The notes beneath the pieces were generated by a model. It did no database searches. It was not told the origin of the DNA and worked only from the letters and a program-made list of their open reading frames with translations. DNA of 64,000 bases from Acidobacteriota bacterium (GTDB lineage Bacteria > Acidobacteriota > Terriglobia > Bryobacterales > Bryobacteraceae): assembly GCA_017307505.1 (NCBI GenBank), contig JAFKEE010000048.1, forward strand, positions 42,715-106,714, given 5' to 3'. Shown here one piece after another: positions 27,227-35,759 of the stretch. How positions within the stretch are numbered: position 1 is the stretch's first letter; every line of letters starts with the position of its first letter. A program made the translations under genes and the position numbers.

Positions 27227-28025
27227 CGTGACACACCCGAAGACCAAATTCGTTGAGGCGGACAACACGCAGCGGGGGGAGTGGTTCGACCACCGGGAGA
27301 CATTCTTCTGGCACGACCGGACCCCGCACGAAGTGAAGTTCGAGATCGAAAAGCTGACGGGCACTCTGCTTGCGCGGGATGCCACGCAAGCAGAGCGGCT
27401 CACGTATGTTGGCGATTCGAGCTCAGGCGGAACGAGACGAGTCCTGAGGTTGCGATTTGAGGCGGTGACTCCGCGGCGGCCCTATATGTTCGAGCCATGG
27501 ACGGATCCAAGGGAGTACCGCAATCAGTTCAGCCTGCGGGTAGAGATGGCCACGCCACGCAAGTGGGTGACCGGTGAGGCCTTTCAGCGGAACCTGGACC
27601 GGGCCTTCGAACATTGGACGCTGCGGCTGCTGTGCGGGCCGGGAGGCAACGACTGGGTGGATCGATTGAAGCCTCTGTACGACCGGCAGGTGGCAGAGAG
27701 CCTCGCACGGGAGGCGATGGAGGCGCAGAAGAAGGAGGACCCCAGGGCGATTGCAGACCTGCAACTGGCGGTTCTGGAGTCGCTCCGCGCCGGCATGAGG
27801 TTCAGTGCCGCACACAAGGAAGGTGGAACCATCCTGTCGTTCAACGGGCAGACCTTTCTCCGTTCGGATTACGGCGAGGAACCCGGGCTGCGGATCTATG
27901 CCACTGACGCCGAGATGCTGCAGGCGATTCGCGATTTCTACGATTGGGAATCGCGGAGAGACTGCTATCCGCACCGGCCGCCAGAACTGGAAGTGTGGCG
28001 GTACATCCGGCAGCAGCTGCGGTAG
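27213..28025 (+). CDS. Protein of unknown function
   Basis: This encodes 270 residues, soluble, no signal. The ATG at 27213 is inside the end of the upstream gene and gives a natural N-terminus (SANDVTHPKTKFVEADNTQR). A central charged helix (YDRQVAESLAREAMEAQKKED) is followed by a beta-rich segment (GGTILSFNGQTFLRSDYG) and a C-terminal WRYIRQQLR. Nothing is recognisable by motif. It is the last of five same-strand unknown genes and is followed by a 233-bp leader before a large CoA ligase gene. Confidence 0.7.
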   Translation: MSANDVTHPKTKFVEADNTQRGEWFDHRETFFWHDRTPHEVKFEIEKLTGTLLARDATQAERLTYVGDSSSGGTRRVLRLRFEAVTPRRPYMFEPWTDPREYRNQFSLRVEMATPRKWVTGEAFQRNLDRAFEHWTLRLLCGPGGNDWVDRLKPLYDRQVAESLAREAMEAQKKEDPRAIADLQLAVLESLRAGMRFSAAHKEGGTILSFNGQTFLRSDYGEEPGLRIYATDAEMLQAIRDFYDWESRRDCYPHRPPELEVWRYIRQQLR

Positions 28026-28258
28026 CCCGCGCCGGCCAACCTGCCCTTCTGGCCGCGGAATCCGGAAGGTTTCATCAACATTTAACGTAGCGGCAGCGGC
28101 TCAGCATTGCCCTCGATTGCGTTAAGTTATTGTGATTCTGTACCTTACGGAATCCGCCCTGAGGCTCCCCGCAACTTGGGGTCTTGCCCTGTACGGCTTA
28201 TGGAGGGATTATGGATGTGTAGCTCCTATTTAAGCCGTTTCGGATCGGATTAATTGAA
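28026..28258 (+). promoter_or_regulatory. Leader region of the acyl-CoA synthetase/GNAT gene
   Basis: This 233-bp gap has a G/C hairpin at 28163-28188 (GGC-T-CCCC around a 7-nt loop closed by GGGG and GCC) and, further on, a strong ribosome-site-like GGAGGG at 28202-28207. That site sits before a four-codon frame, ATG GAT GTG TAG, and not before the real start at 28259, which lacks a good Shine-Dalgarno. The layout is what an untranslated leader with a structured control element might look like. No known riboswitch recognised. Confidence 0.35.
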
Positions 28259-30997
28259 ATGAAACCCTCGTCAGGCAAGGCCCTCAAGTCCGCTCACGAT
28301 TTTCTTGGTCACGCGGAGCACCCGCTGGACCCATTCTTCAGACCCAAGAATATTGCGGTCATCGGCGCCACGGAGAATCCGGGCAGCGTTGGCCGCACAA
28401 CGCTCTGGAATCTGATCAGCACTCCGTTCGGAGGTGCTGTTTTTCCAGTTAACCCAAAGCGGGACAGCGTATTGGGCATCAAGTCCTACAAGTCGGTCAA
28501 GGAGATTCCGGCCGAGGTGGACCTGGCGGTCATCGTCACGCAATCGAAGTTGATCCCGGGCCTGGTGGCCGAGTGCGGTGAGATTGGCGTGAAGTCGGCA
28601 GTGGTGATCTCGGCGGGCTTCAAGGAAGCCGGACCCGAGGGCCAGGAACTGGAACGGCAGTTGCTCGCGAATGCGCGGGCGGCGGGTATCCGCATCATTG
28701 GACCGAACTGCCTGGGGATCATGGTTCCGCCGTCCGGCGTGAATGCGACGTTTGCGGCGGGCATGGCGCGGACGGGCAGCGTCGGCTTCCTGAGCCAGAG
28801 CGGCGCCCTTTGCACGGCGGTGCTGGACTGGTCGCTGAAGGAGCAGGTGGGGTTCAGCGCGTTCATGTCGCTGGGCTCGATGTCCGATGTCGGTTGGGGT
28901 GACCTGATCTACTACCTGGGCAACGATCCGAAGACACGCTCCATTTTGATCTACATGGAAAGCGTGGGGGATGCGCGGTCGTTCCTGTCGGCGGCGCGCG
29001 AAGTGGCGTACACGAAGCCGATTATCGTGATCAAAGCGGGGCGGACGGCGGCGGGCTCCAAGGCGGCGGCATCGCACACAGGTTCGATGACCGGCTCGGA
29101 TGACGTGCTGGACGTCGCGTTCCAGCGCAGCGGCGTGCTGCGTGTGAAGAACATCTCGGATCTGTTCTACATGGCCGAAGTTCTGGCGAAACAGCCGCGG
29201 CCCAAGGGCCCGAGGCTGACGATTCTCACCAATGCGGGCGGTCCCGGCGTGCTGGCGGCGGATTCGCTGCTGCTGGGCGGCGGCGAACTGGCGGAGATCT
29301 CGCAGCAGACCATTAGTGAACTGAGTGAGTTCCTGCCGGCTTCGTGGAGCCACGGCAACCCGATCGACGTCATTGGCGATGCGGGTCCGGAGCGGTATGC
29401 GAAGTCGCTGGAAGTCGCGGCAAAGGACCCGAACAGCGACGGCTTGCTGGTTGTGCTGACTCCGCAGGCAATGACGGATTCCACGCAGACGGCGCAAATG
29501 CTGAAGCCGTATGCCAAACTGGGCGACAAGCCGGTGATCGCCAGCTGGATGGGCGGCGTCGACGTGGCTGCAGGCGAACAGATCCTGAACCAGGCCGGCA
29601 TCCCGACGTTCCCCTATCCGGATACGGCGGCGCGCATGTTCAACTACATGTGGCGCTATGCGAGCAACCTGAAGGCACTCTACGAAACACCGAGCTACGC
29701 CAAGGATGGCGGCTCGGTGGATTCCGAGGCGGCGAGTGCGATTATCCAGCGGGTGCGAGGCGAGGGCCGGACGATCCTGACGGAGTTTGAATCGAAGGAT
29801 GTCCTGGCTGCTTACGGCATCCCCACCCTGCCCTCGCGCATTGCTTCCACGGAAGACCAGGCGGTGGATGCCGCTGAATCCATGGGCTATCCCGTGGTGC
29901 TGAAGCTGCACTCGCTGACGATTACGCACAAGACGGATGTCGGCGGCGTGCAGTTGAACCTGAAGACCGCGGAAGCGGTGCGTGGGGCCTTCCGGGCGAT
30001 TCGCGACTCGGTGGCGGCCAAAGCCGGACTGGAGCACTTCAACGGTGTAAACGTCCAACCGTTCGCCAAGCTGGATGGCTACGAGGTGATCCTGGGCTCG
30101 TCGATCGATCCGCAGTTCGGACCGGTGCTGCTGTTCGGCATGGGCGGCCAACTGGTGGAAGTGTTCAAGGACCGTGCCCTGGCCCTGCCTCCGCTGAACT
30201 CAACGCTGGCGCGGCGCATGATGGAGCGGACAAAGATCTACACAGCCTTGAAAGGTGTGCGCGGTCGGGCTCCGGTGGATCTGCCGGGGCTGGAGCAACT
30301 GCTGGTGGCCTTCAGCCGCCTGGTAGTGGAGCAGCCCTGGATCAAGGAACTGGATATCAATCCGCTGATGGCGTCGCCTGAGCGGTTGCTGGCCCTGGAC
30401 GCCCGTGTCGTGCTGCACGATCCGGACACCAGGGAAGAGGATCTGCCGAAGCCGGCAATCCGTCCCTATCCGGTGCAGTATGCAAGTACCTGGAAGATGG
30501 CCAACGGTGAGACGGTTTCGATCCGGCCCATCCGGCCGGAGGACGAGCCAGCGATGGTGAAGTTCCACGAATCGCTCTCTGAGCGTACCGTCTATCAACG
30601 CTATCTGCAGCTGCTGAACCTGAGCCAGCGGACAGCGCACGACCGGCTGACGCGAATCTGCTACATCGACTACGCGAGGCAGATGGCTCTGGCGGTGGAA
30701 CGGACCGACCCCAAGACCGGGGAAGTGAGAATCATCGGTGTTGGCCGTCTGCAGGGCCTGGTCGATGTCCCTGAAGCGGAATTCTCCATCGTGATCTCGG
30801 ACGATTTCCAGAAGCAAGGCCTGGGCAGCGAACTGCTGAACCGGCTGATCGGGATCGGTAAGGCGGAAGGCGTCAAGGTGATCACGGCCGATATTCTCGC
30901 TGAGAACTCGGCGATGCAGAGGATCAGTGAACGGGCCGGCTTCAAGCTGAAGCGGGATACGGGCGAGCCGGTTGTGGGCGCGCGCCTGGAACTCTGA
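28259..30997 (+). CDS. Fused NDP-forming acyl-CoA synthetase / GNAT acetyltransferase (PatZ/Pat-like)
   Basis: This 912-residue cytoplasmic protein has a CoA-binding Rossmann domain (about 18-140, [15 protein letters not shown]), a succinyl-CoA ligase-like flavodoxin domain (about 155-310) that keeps the SHTGS histidine, and an ATP-grasp domain (about 485-710, with [15 protein letters not shown]). The C-terminal GNAT domain (about 735-905) has [18 protein letters not shown] as acetyl-CoA loop. The layout is that of PatZ/YfiQ protein lysine acetyltransferases, which acetylate acetyl-CoA synthetase in response to carbon state. Whether the ligase part still makes acyl-CoA cannot be judged from sequence alone. 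A terminator follows at 31016. Confidence 0.92.
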   Translation: MKPSSGKALKSAHDFLGHAEHPLDPFFRPKNIAVIGATENPGSVGRTTLWNLISTPFGGAVFPVNPKRDSVLGIKSYKSVKEIPAEVDLAVIVTQSKLIPGLVAECGEIGVKSAVVISAGFKEAGPEGQELERQLLANARAAGIRIIGPNCLGIMVPPSGVNATFAAGMARTGSVGFLSQSGALCTAVLDWSLKEQVGFSAFMSLGSMSDVGWGDLIYYLGNDPKTRSILIYMESVGDARSFLSAAREVAYTKPIIVIKAGRTAAGSKAAASHTGSMTGSDDVLDVAFQRSGVLRVKNISDLFYMAEVLAKQPRPKGPRLTILTNAGGPGVLAADSLLLGGGELAEISQQTISELSEFLPASWSHGNPIDVIGDAGPERYAKSLEVAAKDPNSDGLLVVLTPQAMTDSTQTAQMLKPYAKLGDKPVIASWMGGVDVAAGEQILNQAGIPTFPYPDTAARMFNYMWRYASNLKALYETPSYAKDGGSVDSEAASAIIQRVRGEGRTILTEFESKDVLAAYGIPTLPSRIASTEDQAVDAAESMGYPVVLKLHSLTITHKTDVGGVQLNLKTAEAVRGAFRAIRDSVAAKAGLEHFNGVNVQPFAKLDGYEVILGSSIDPQFGPVLLFGMGGQLVEVFKDRALALPPLNSTLARRMMERTKIYTALKGVRGRAPVDLPGLEQLLVAFSRLVVEQPWIKELDINPLMASPERLLALDARVVLHDPDTREEDLPKPAIRPYPVQYASTWKMANGETVSIRPIRPEDEPAMVKFHESLSERTVYQRYLQLLNLSQRTAHDRLTRICYIDYARQMALAVERTDPKTGEVRIIGVGRLQGLVDVPEAEFSIVISDDFQKQGLGSELLNRLIGIGKAEGVKVITADILAENSAMQRISERAGFKLKRDTGEPVVGARLEL

Positions 30998-31000
30998 TCT

Positions 31001-31432
31001 CTACAAGTTGATTGAGGGAGGCAAGCCGATGGTTTTCGGGGCCTCCCTTTTCAATTCATGGAGCGGCGTTTCTGCGGACGGCGTTTCCGGATGGACGGGT
31101 AAAGAGGCTCCGGCTGTTCCGGGCGCGGCTTCGTTGCCGATCAGGACAGTCAGATCACCTTCCACAATGATGCCGTGCCTGATGGTGTGGTCGCCCAGGC
31201 GGGCCGCCGGCAAGTTGTTGACCAGGACGGTTTCAGCGCCTTCGGCGATCGCGTCCGTCGACCCCGGACAGATGCACTTGTGCGTGACGGTCGCCTGTTT
31301 CTGATTGCCGGTGACAACTGTCTCAACACCCTCGATGATGGGGCCGCCGGCATAAGGAACAGGCGGCGCTCCCGGCATTAGCCCATTGCAGGCGTGCATG
31401 TCTCCAATGCGGGCGGCGGGTTTCCCAGGCAT
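31001..31432 (-). CDS. PAAR-domain protein
   Basis: This 143-residue protein begins PGKPAARIGDMHACNGLMPG and contains a repeated beta pattern with VNNLPAARLGDHT and VLIGNEAAPGTAG, the hallmark of PAAR proteins that cap the VgrG spike of type VI secretion and related contractile systems. The final about 40 residues (HPETPSAETPLHELKRE) are not PAAR and could be a short adaptor tail; there is no toxin domain. No VgrG, Hcp or sheath gene is in the window, so it is an orphan here. Its last codons contain the terminator of the convergent CoA ligase gene. Confidence 0.88.
   Translation of the reverse strand: MPGKPAARIGDMHACNGLMPGAPPVPYAGGPIIEGVETVVTGNQKQATVTHKCICPGSTDAIAEGAETVLVNNLPAARLGDHTIRHGIIVEGDLTVLIGNEAAPGTAGASLPVHPETPSAETPLHELKREAPKTIGLPPSINL
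31016..31051 (+). terminator. Rho-independent terminator of the acyl-CoA synthetase gene
   Basis: GGGAGGC (31016-31022) pairs with GCCTCCC (31041-31047), an inner CCGA/TCGG stem lengthens the hairpin, and TTTT follows directly. It works for the + strand only and lies inside the 3' end of the convergent PAAR gene. Confidence 0.75.
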
Positions 31433-31498
31433 AGCGAGTGCTGTCGTCCTTAAGAGGGAGTCTAGCGGCCGTCAGAATCACTGTCAACGCAGCACGGG

Positions 31499-32509
31499 CT
31501 AGCGGCCGAGGTAGTTGCGCTCGTAGTAGCCCTGGTATTCGCCGGACCGGACGCGCCGGATCCATTCCGGATTGGCCTTGTACCATTCGATGGTTTGGGC
31601 CAGGCCTGCTTCGAAATCGACCAGCGCTTTCCAGCCGGTGGCCTTTTCCAGTTTCTCGGTGGTGATGGCGTAGCGCCGGTCGTGTCCTGGACGATCGGTG
31701 ACCGTCTTCATCAGGCTATGCGGCTGGCCCACGGCGTCGAGGATCATCTCCACAACGGCGCGGTTGGGCAGGGCCCGGGAACCGCCCACATTGTAGATTT
31801 CGCCCGGTTCGCCTTTGGAAACGACAGCGAAGATGGCGCGGCAGTGATCGTCGACATAAAGCCAGTCGCGCACCTGCATCCCGTCGCCATAAATGGGCAG
31901 ATTTTTCCCTTCCAGCGCGTTGGAGATCATCAGCGGGATGAGCTTCTCGGGGAACTGGAACGGTCCGTAGTTGTTTGAGGCGCGCGTAACCATCACCGGC
32001 AGGTGAAAGGTGGTCCAGTAGGAGAGCGCCAGGAGGTCGCTGCCGGCCTTGGAAGCTGAGTAAGGGCTGGAGGCGTGCAACGGATAGCTCTCATCGGCAT
32101 CATGCGGTTCATTAATGGAGCCGTAGACTTCGTCCGTGGAGACATGCAGGAAACGGGGTGTCTTGGCGGCCCGGGCCGCTTCCAGCATGGAGAAGGTACC
32201 CTTGACGTTCGTCTCCACAAAGGCGGCGGGGCCAAGAATGGAGCGGTCGACGTGGGACTCGGCCGCGAAGTGGACGATCGCGTCAGGCTTTTCCTCGTTG
32301 AGCAGGGCGCTGACCGTTGGCGTGTGGCAAATGTCGCCCTGGACGAAGCGGTAGCGAGGATCCTGCTCTACTTCGGACAGATTCTCGAGATTGCCAGCGT
32401 AAGTGAGTTTGTCCAGATTGATCAGACGAGTGGCCCAGTTCTCGCGGAGTGCCAGGCGGACAAAAGCGGAGCCAATGAAGCCCGCGCCGCCGGTAACCAG
32501 TAATCTCAT
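31499..32509 (-). CDS. rfbB: dTDP-glucose 4,6-dehydratase
   Basis: This 336-residue short-chain dehydrogenase-type enzyme converts dTDP-glucose to dTDP-4-keto-6-deoxyglucose. Visible are the NAD-binding GGAGFIGS at the N-terminus, AESHVDRSI, the STDEVYGS segment and YSASKAGSD with the catalytic Tyr-x3-Lys, and NNYGPFQFPEKLIPL. The ATG at 32509 overlaps the stop of rfbC (ATGA), so translation is coupled. It is the last gene of an rfbA-rfbC-rfbB operon for deoxysugar supply to surface polysaccharides. Confidence 0.96.
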   Translation of the reverse strand: MRLLVTGGAGFIGSAFVRLALRENWATRLINLDKLTYAGNLENLSEVEQDPRYRFVQGDICHTPTVSALLNEEKPDAIVHFAAESHVDRSILGPAAFVETNVKGTFSMLEAARAAKTPRFLHVSTDEVYGSINEPHDADESYPLHASSPYSASKAGSDLLALSYWTTFHLPVMVTRASNNYGPFQFPEKLIPLMISNALEGKNLPIYGDGMQVRDWLYVDDHCRAIFAVVSKGEPGEIYNVGGSRALPNRAVVEMILDAVGQPHSLMKTVTDRPGHDRRYAITTEKLEKATGWKALVDFEAGLAQTIEWYKANPEWIRRVRSGEYQGYYERNYLGR

Positions 32510-33054
32510 TTGTGCTGAAGCTCCCAATCGTAGGCAATTCCGGGCTCGTTGTAGGCGATGCGGCCCTCATCTTTGGGGTTGTAGAGCCGGTCTGTCAGGT
32601 ACACGAGCATGGCAGGCGTAATGCCGATGACTTTGTAGCCGTGGCCGACTCCGGGGGGGATGAGAATTCGCCAGGGCCGGAGTTGCCCGACGTAGAGGGT
32701 ATTCTTGAGTCCGAAGGTCGGGGAATCTGGCCGCAGATCCACAAGCGCCACCTGGAACATGCCCTGGGTGACGCACCACAGATCGGTCTGATGCAGATGA
32801 AAATGGAAAGCCTTGATGGCGCCGTGATAGGTGAGTGCGGCGCTGACCTGGGTGGTGGCCGGCGGGAAGTCGGCGCCGAGCCCCTGCGTGAGCCGCGCCA
32901 CTTCCAGAAAGTAGCCACGATCGTCGGCCCAGATGGGATGAGGTTCGATGCGCACGCCGTTGATCAGGTCCGCCGAGTCTGGCTGGAAGATCAACTTACC
33001 GATGCCGGGCTCGCATTTCGGAATCTGGATGGTTGGAATCGTGGGAGAACTCAT
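32506..33054 (-). CDS. rfbC: dTDP-4-dehydrorhamnose 3,5-epimerase
   Basis: This 182-residue cupin-fold epimerase acts on dTDP-4-keto-6-deoxyglucose. Conserved pieces are DDRGYFLEVAR, IKAFHFHLHQTDLWCV (catalytic His region), GMFQVALVDLR, WRILIPPGVGHGYKVI and the C-terminal YNPKDEGRIAYNEPGI. It overlaps its neighbours by 4 bp on both sides, showing tight coupling with rfbA upstream and rfbB downstream. Function in making dTDP-rhamnose is likely, but an rfbD reductase is missing at this locus. Confidence 0.94.
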   Translation of the reverse strand: MSSPTIPTIQIPKCEPGIGKLIFQPDSADLINGVRIEPHPIWADDRGYFLEVARLTQGLGADFPPATTQVSAALTYHGAIKAFHFHLHQTDLWCVTQGMFQVALVDLRPDSPTFGLKNTLYVGQLRPWRILIPPGVGHGYKVIGITPAMLVYLTDRLYNPKDEGRIAYNEPGIAYDWELQHK

Positions 33055-33779
33055 ACAGTTTTGTTCTTGCTTTGCGATACCAGGTTGGCGGCGCGGAGCA
33101 GGGAGTCGAATGTGCCGGCGTCAGTCCACCAGCCCTCGAGATAGGAGAAAGTGAGGGTGCCTTCGCGGATGTAGGCGTTGTTGACGTCTGTGATCTCCAA
33201 CTCGCCGCGGGCCGAGGGCTCGAGAGTCTTAATCTTGCTGAAGACCGAGGCGTCGTACATGTAGACGCCGGTCACGGCATAGTTCGACCTGGGCTGTTTC
33301 GGCTTTTCCTGGATATTGATGACGTGTCCACCGCGCACTTCGGCGACACCGAAGCGCTCAGGATCCTGAACTTCCTTCAAGAGGATTTTGGCGCCGGCCT
33401 CCTGCTTGCGGAAGTCGTTCACCGCCTCTTCGATCCCCATCTCGATGATGTTGTCGCCCAGGATGACGCAAACCCGTTCGCCGTCGGCAAAGCGCTCTGC
33501 CAGGGACAGTGCGTCTGCGATACCGCCTTCGCCTTCCTGATAGGTGTAGTTCAGGCTGTTGAGCCCGAATTGCCGCCCGTTGCCCAGGAGTTGAAGAAAA
33601 TCACCTGCATAATTTCCGCCCGTGACAATCAGGATGTCGCGAATGCCTGCGTTCACCAAAGTCTGGATCGGGTAATAGATCATTGGTGATTCGTAGATGG
33701 GCAGAAGGTGTTTGTTGGTGATCTTTGTCAGCGGAAACAGACGAGTGCCCTTGCCGCCGGCCAGGATAACGCCTTTCAT
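33051..33779 (-). CDS. rfbA: Glucose-1-phosphate thymidylyltransferase, short form
   Basis: This 242-residue nucleotidyltransferase makes dTDP-glucose from dTTP and glucose-1-phosphate. It has GVILAGGKGTRLFPLT (nucleotide loop), NKHLLPIYESPMIYYPI, VILGDNIIEMG, RFGVAEV and EKPKQPRSNYAVTGVYMYD. It is about 50 residues shorter than the classic 290-residue RmlA and lacks its C-terminal helical part, as in a known shorter branch. GGGGGAG lies 8 bp before the ATG. It is the first gene of the operon, with the divergent cupin gene upstream. Confidence 0.94.
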   Translation of the reverse strand: MKGVILAGGKGTRLFPLTKITNKHLLPIYESPMIYYPIQTLVNAGIRDILIVTGGNYAGDFLQLLGNGRQFGLNSLNYTYQEGEGGIADALSLAERFADGERVCVILGDNIIEMGIEEAVNDFRKQEAGAKILLKEVQDPERFGVAEVRGGHVINIQEKPKQPRSNYAVTGVYMYDASVFSKIKTLEPSARGELEITDVNNAYIREGTLTFSYLEGWWTDAGTFDSLLRAANLVSQSKNKTV

Positions 33780-33838
33780 GTGTAGCTCCCCCGTGGGGCT
33801 AATTGCCCCGAAACCGTACCATGATACACTAGCCGACC
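33780..33838. promoter_or_regulatory. rfbA/cupin divergent promoter region with inverted repeat
   Basis: Within 59 bp lies the perfect inverted repeat GGGGC-TAATT-GCCCC (33795-33809), which overlaps a -35-like TTGCCC (33803-33808). This is followed after 16 bp by TACACT (33825-33830), a -10 for the rightward cupin gene. The GTG start of that gene is only 8 nt beyond, so the transcript may be leaderless. The repeat could be an operator acting on both directions. Confidence 0.5.
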
Positions 33839-34198
33839 GTGAGCCTATTCGAATGGAGTACTATTCCGCGCGAGGCGATGACCCCGCTTCTGACGCGCCA
33901 GGTGATCCACACTCCACTCATGACCGTGTCGCGGCTGGAGATGAAGGAAGGCGCGGTAGTCCCGGTGCATTCGCATCACAATGAGCAGATCACTACTGTT
34001 GTGAGCGGCAGCCTGCGTTTCCTGTTGAAGGACGGGCCAGTGGTGGTGAACGCCGGGCAGATCCTGACGCTGGCTCCGCACGAGACGCATGGTGTTGAAG
34101 TACTTGAAGATAGCGTTGCGATCGACCTTTTCACGCCGCGCCGGGAGGACTGGATTTCGGGTGACGACGCCTACCTGCGAGGCGGCGGCAAAGGCTAG
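33839..34198 (+). CDS. Cupin-domain protein
   Basis: This 119-residue single-domain cupin has metal-site motif 1 in VVPVHSHHNEQITTVVSG and motif 2 in TLAPHETHGVEVLE. It begins with GTG directly after a promoter-like sequence and without a ribosome site; an internal ATG 13 codons later is the alternative. Such small cupins may be dioxygenases, isomerases or sugar-binding sensors. Divergence from the dTDP-sugar operon does not settle the role. Its stop codon shares CTAG with the stop of the convergent gene. Confidence 0.85.
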   Translation: MSLFEWSTIPREAMTPLLTRQVIHTPLMTVSRLEMKEGAVVPVHSHHNEQITTVVSGSLRFLLKDGPVVVNAGQILTLAPHETHGVEVLEDSVAIDLFTPRREDWISGDDAYLRGGGKG

Positions 34199-35154
34199 CG
34201 CAGAGGATAGACCCAGCGGGGCCCGTCCGGGGTCAGAGCGATGACGTCGTCACGGTCGTTGAACAATTTCAGCACCCGGATTCCTCTGGTAATACTGGTA
34301 CGTCTCCACGATGGGCCGTCGAGCGTTTCCAGCACCACGCCGTCGGCATGGCCGATGAAGACGCCCTGTGGGTGGACCAGGATGGCTCGCGGTTCGTCGA
34401 GCGGTTCCAGACGGTGCTCGATCCAAAGCTGCTTCCGATCCGCTGGAGGTTCGTAGGCTACGATGCGGGCGCTCCTGGCGGTCGTTTCCGCCCAGAACAG
34501 CCAGTCGTCCTTCCACATGCCCACAGCCGCCAGTGCCGCGGTGGGCGTGTCGTGAAAGATGTTGACGGCATAAAGCCGCCAGTCCACATCGAGCCGGCCG
34601 GGATTGCGCACCCAGTAATTACCCAGGAACAGATCGGGCAGGCCATCGTGGTCGACATCGTGCGCCAGCATGCCACCCTGCTGGGAGGCCGTGTAGATGG
34701 AGTAAATCTCCTTGTAATCGAAGCTGGGGAAGAGATAGAAGCGGAGCTGTGAGTTGAAATGGGGGACCAGGACGCCGCGGCGTCCGGCGAGAGTGAACGC
34801 CAGGCAGTCATGGAAGTCGGTCTCCGGTTCTACGATGCGGGATTGCCACGACGGCGCCGTGAGCAGAACCATTGGCGAAGGACCGGGATGCTGTTGCAAC
34901 AGAAGGTCATCCTGTCCGTCCCCGTCGACATCGGCTACGCATCCGCCTGGGCCGTAGTCGGTCTTTTCCTGTAGTGTCCGGGGCGGCCCGCCGTCCAGAG
35001 GCCACAACTGGAGTTTGGAACCCCAGGTAAGGAGGCCCGGGCGGGGTTGCGCCAGCATCGCGCCGCCCCGGATCTGGGCCTGGAGCGGCGCGAGAAGGAG
35101 CAGAGCTAGTGACAGCCCTTGCAGGTGAACTTTCGTCCGTGGCAGGAAGCACAC
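34195..35154 (-). CDS. Exported FG-GAP/VCBS-like repeat protein
   Basis: This protein of about 319 residues has a signal peptide (LQGLSLALLLLAPLQAQ) and repeats of the calcium-binding propeller type: ADVDGDGQDDLLLQQ and AHDVDHDGLPDLFLGN are the clearest. It is likely a periplasmic or surface beta-propeller. The start is uncertain: the frame opens with GTG at 35154, which overlaps the end of the cytochrome gene by 49 bp. A later start would cut into the signal peptide. It is the last gene of the PQQ dehydrogenase and cytochrome operon and could be an accessory subunit. Confidence 0.75.
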   Translation of the reverse strand: MCFLPRTKVHLQGLSLALLLLAPLQAQIRGGAMLAQPRPGLLTWGSKLQLWPLDGGPPRTLQEKTDYGPGGCVADVDGDGQDDLLLQQHPGPSPMVLLTAPSWQSRIVEPETDFHDCLAFTLAGRRGVLVPHFNSQLRFYLFPSFDYKEIYSIYTASQQGGMLAHDVDHDGLPDLFLGNYWVRNPGRLDVDWRLYAVNIFHDTPTAALAAVGMWKDDWLFWAETTARSARIVAYEPPADRKQLWIEHRLEPLDEPRAILVHPQGVFIGHADGVVLETLDGPSWRRTSITRGIRVLKLFNDRDDVIALTPDGPRWVYPLR

Positions 35155-35759
35155 TCCGTTTTAGCCATCTCTTTGCTCGAATGCTTATCACCGAACTCGG
35201 CGGTGTGGGACGTGGGGCGGAAGTTCGGCGTTGAGGCGACGTGGCACTTTTCGCAGGACTCCGGCGGGTTGATCTTGTTGTGACAAACGAGGCAGTCTGA
35301 CATCTGCGGGTAGTGGGCCTTCACGATCTTGTCGTGGGGGACATTTTCGCTTTCGGCGATTCCGCGATGGCAACCCGAGCAGGCGTCCTTGGCGGTGGCG
35401 AGTTCGGCGGCGCTGGGCGGATGGGACCCAACATAGGAGCCATTCTTGACAGCCGCGGCGACAAGCGGGGAGATGGAACCCATCGGAACATGCTTGGCGT
35501 GATTGAACTTCTGGACACCGATGGGCCGCGGCTCACCAATCTCCACCTCATCATGGCAAGTCACGCAGGCGCTCTTATCGGGCAGATTGTTGTCTTCGGC
35601 CTTCGTCGACGCGGTGGCGGTGGTATGGCAGTTCTCGCAGGACGCGACCTGCGTGAGGTGATACTTGTGAGAAAAAGGCCGCTTCGGAGCGGCGGCCAGC
35701 ACGGCAACCGCTCCAAACACGGATAGCAGGACGATTATTTTGCGTAAGTGATTTTCCAA
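35106..35759 (-). CDS. Seven-haem periplasmic c-type cytochrome
   Basis: This 217-residue protein has a signal peptide (RKIIVLLSVFGAVAVLAA) and seven CxxCH haem sites: CENCH, CVTCH, CSGCH, CLVCH, CEKCH, CASCH and CKGCH, the last being the C-terminus. Extra histidines (FSHKYH, FNHAKH) are likely axial ligands, as in class III (c3/c7) cytochromes. The start is TTG at 35759: GGAGG lies 9 bp before it and it overlaps the end of the upstream dehydrogenase gene. It would carry electrons from the PQQ dehydrogenases encoded upstream to other carriers. Confidence 0.9.
   Translation of the reverse strand: MENHLRKIIVLLSVFGAVAVLAAAPKRPFSHKYHLTQVASCENCHTTATASTKAEDNNLPDKSACVTCHDEVEIGEPRPIGVQKFNHAKHVPMGSISPLVAAAVKNGSYVGSHPPSAAELATAKDACSGCHRGIAESENVPHDKIVKAHYPQMSDCLVCHNKINPPESCEKCHVASTPNFRPTSHTAEFGDKHSSKEMAKTECASCHGRKFTCKGCH

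Noticed and set aside
28271..30151. 626-codon minus-strand frame opposite the acyl-CoA synthetase gene
   Set aside because: Composition is Arg/His-rich as expected for the complement of a GC-rich gene, and the + strand carries clear family motifs throughout.
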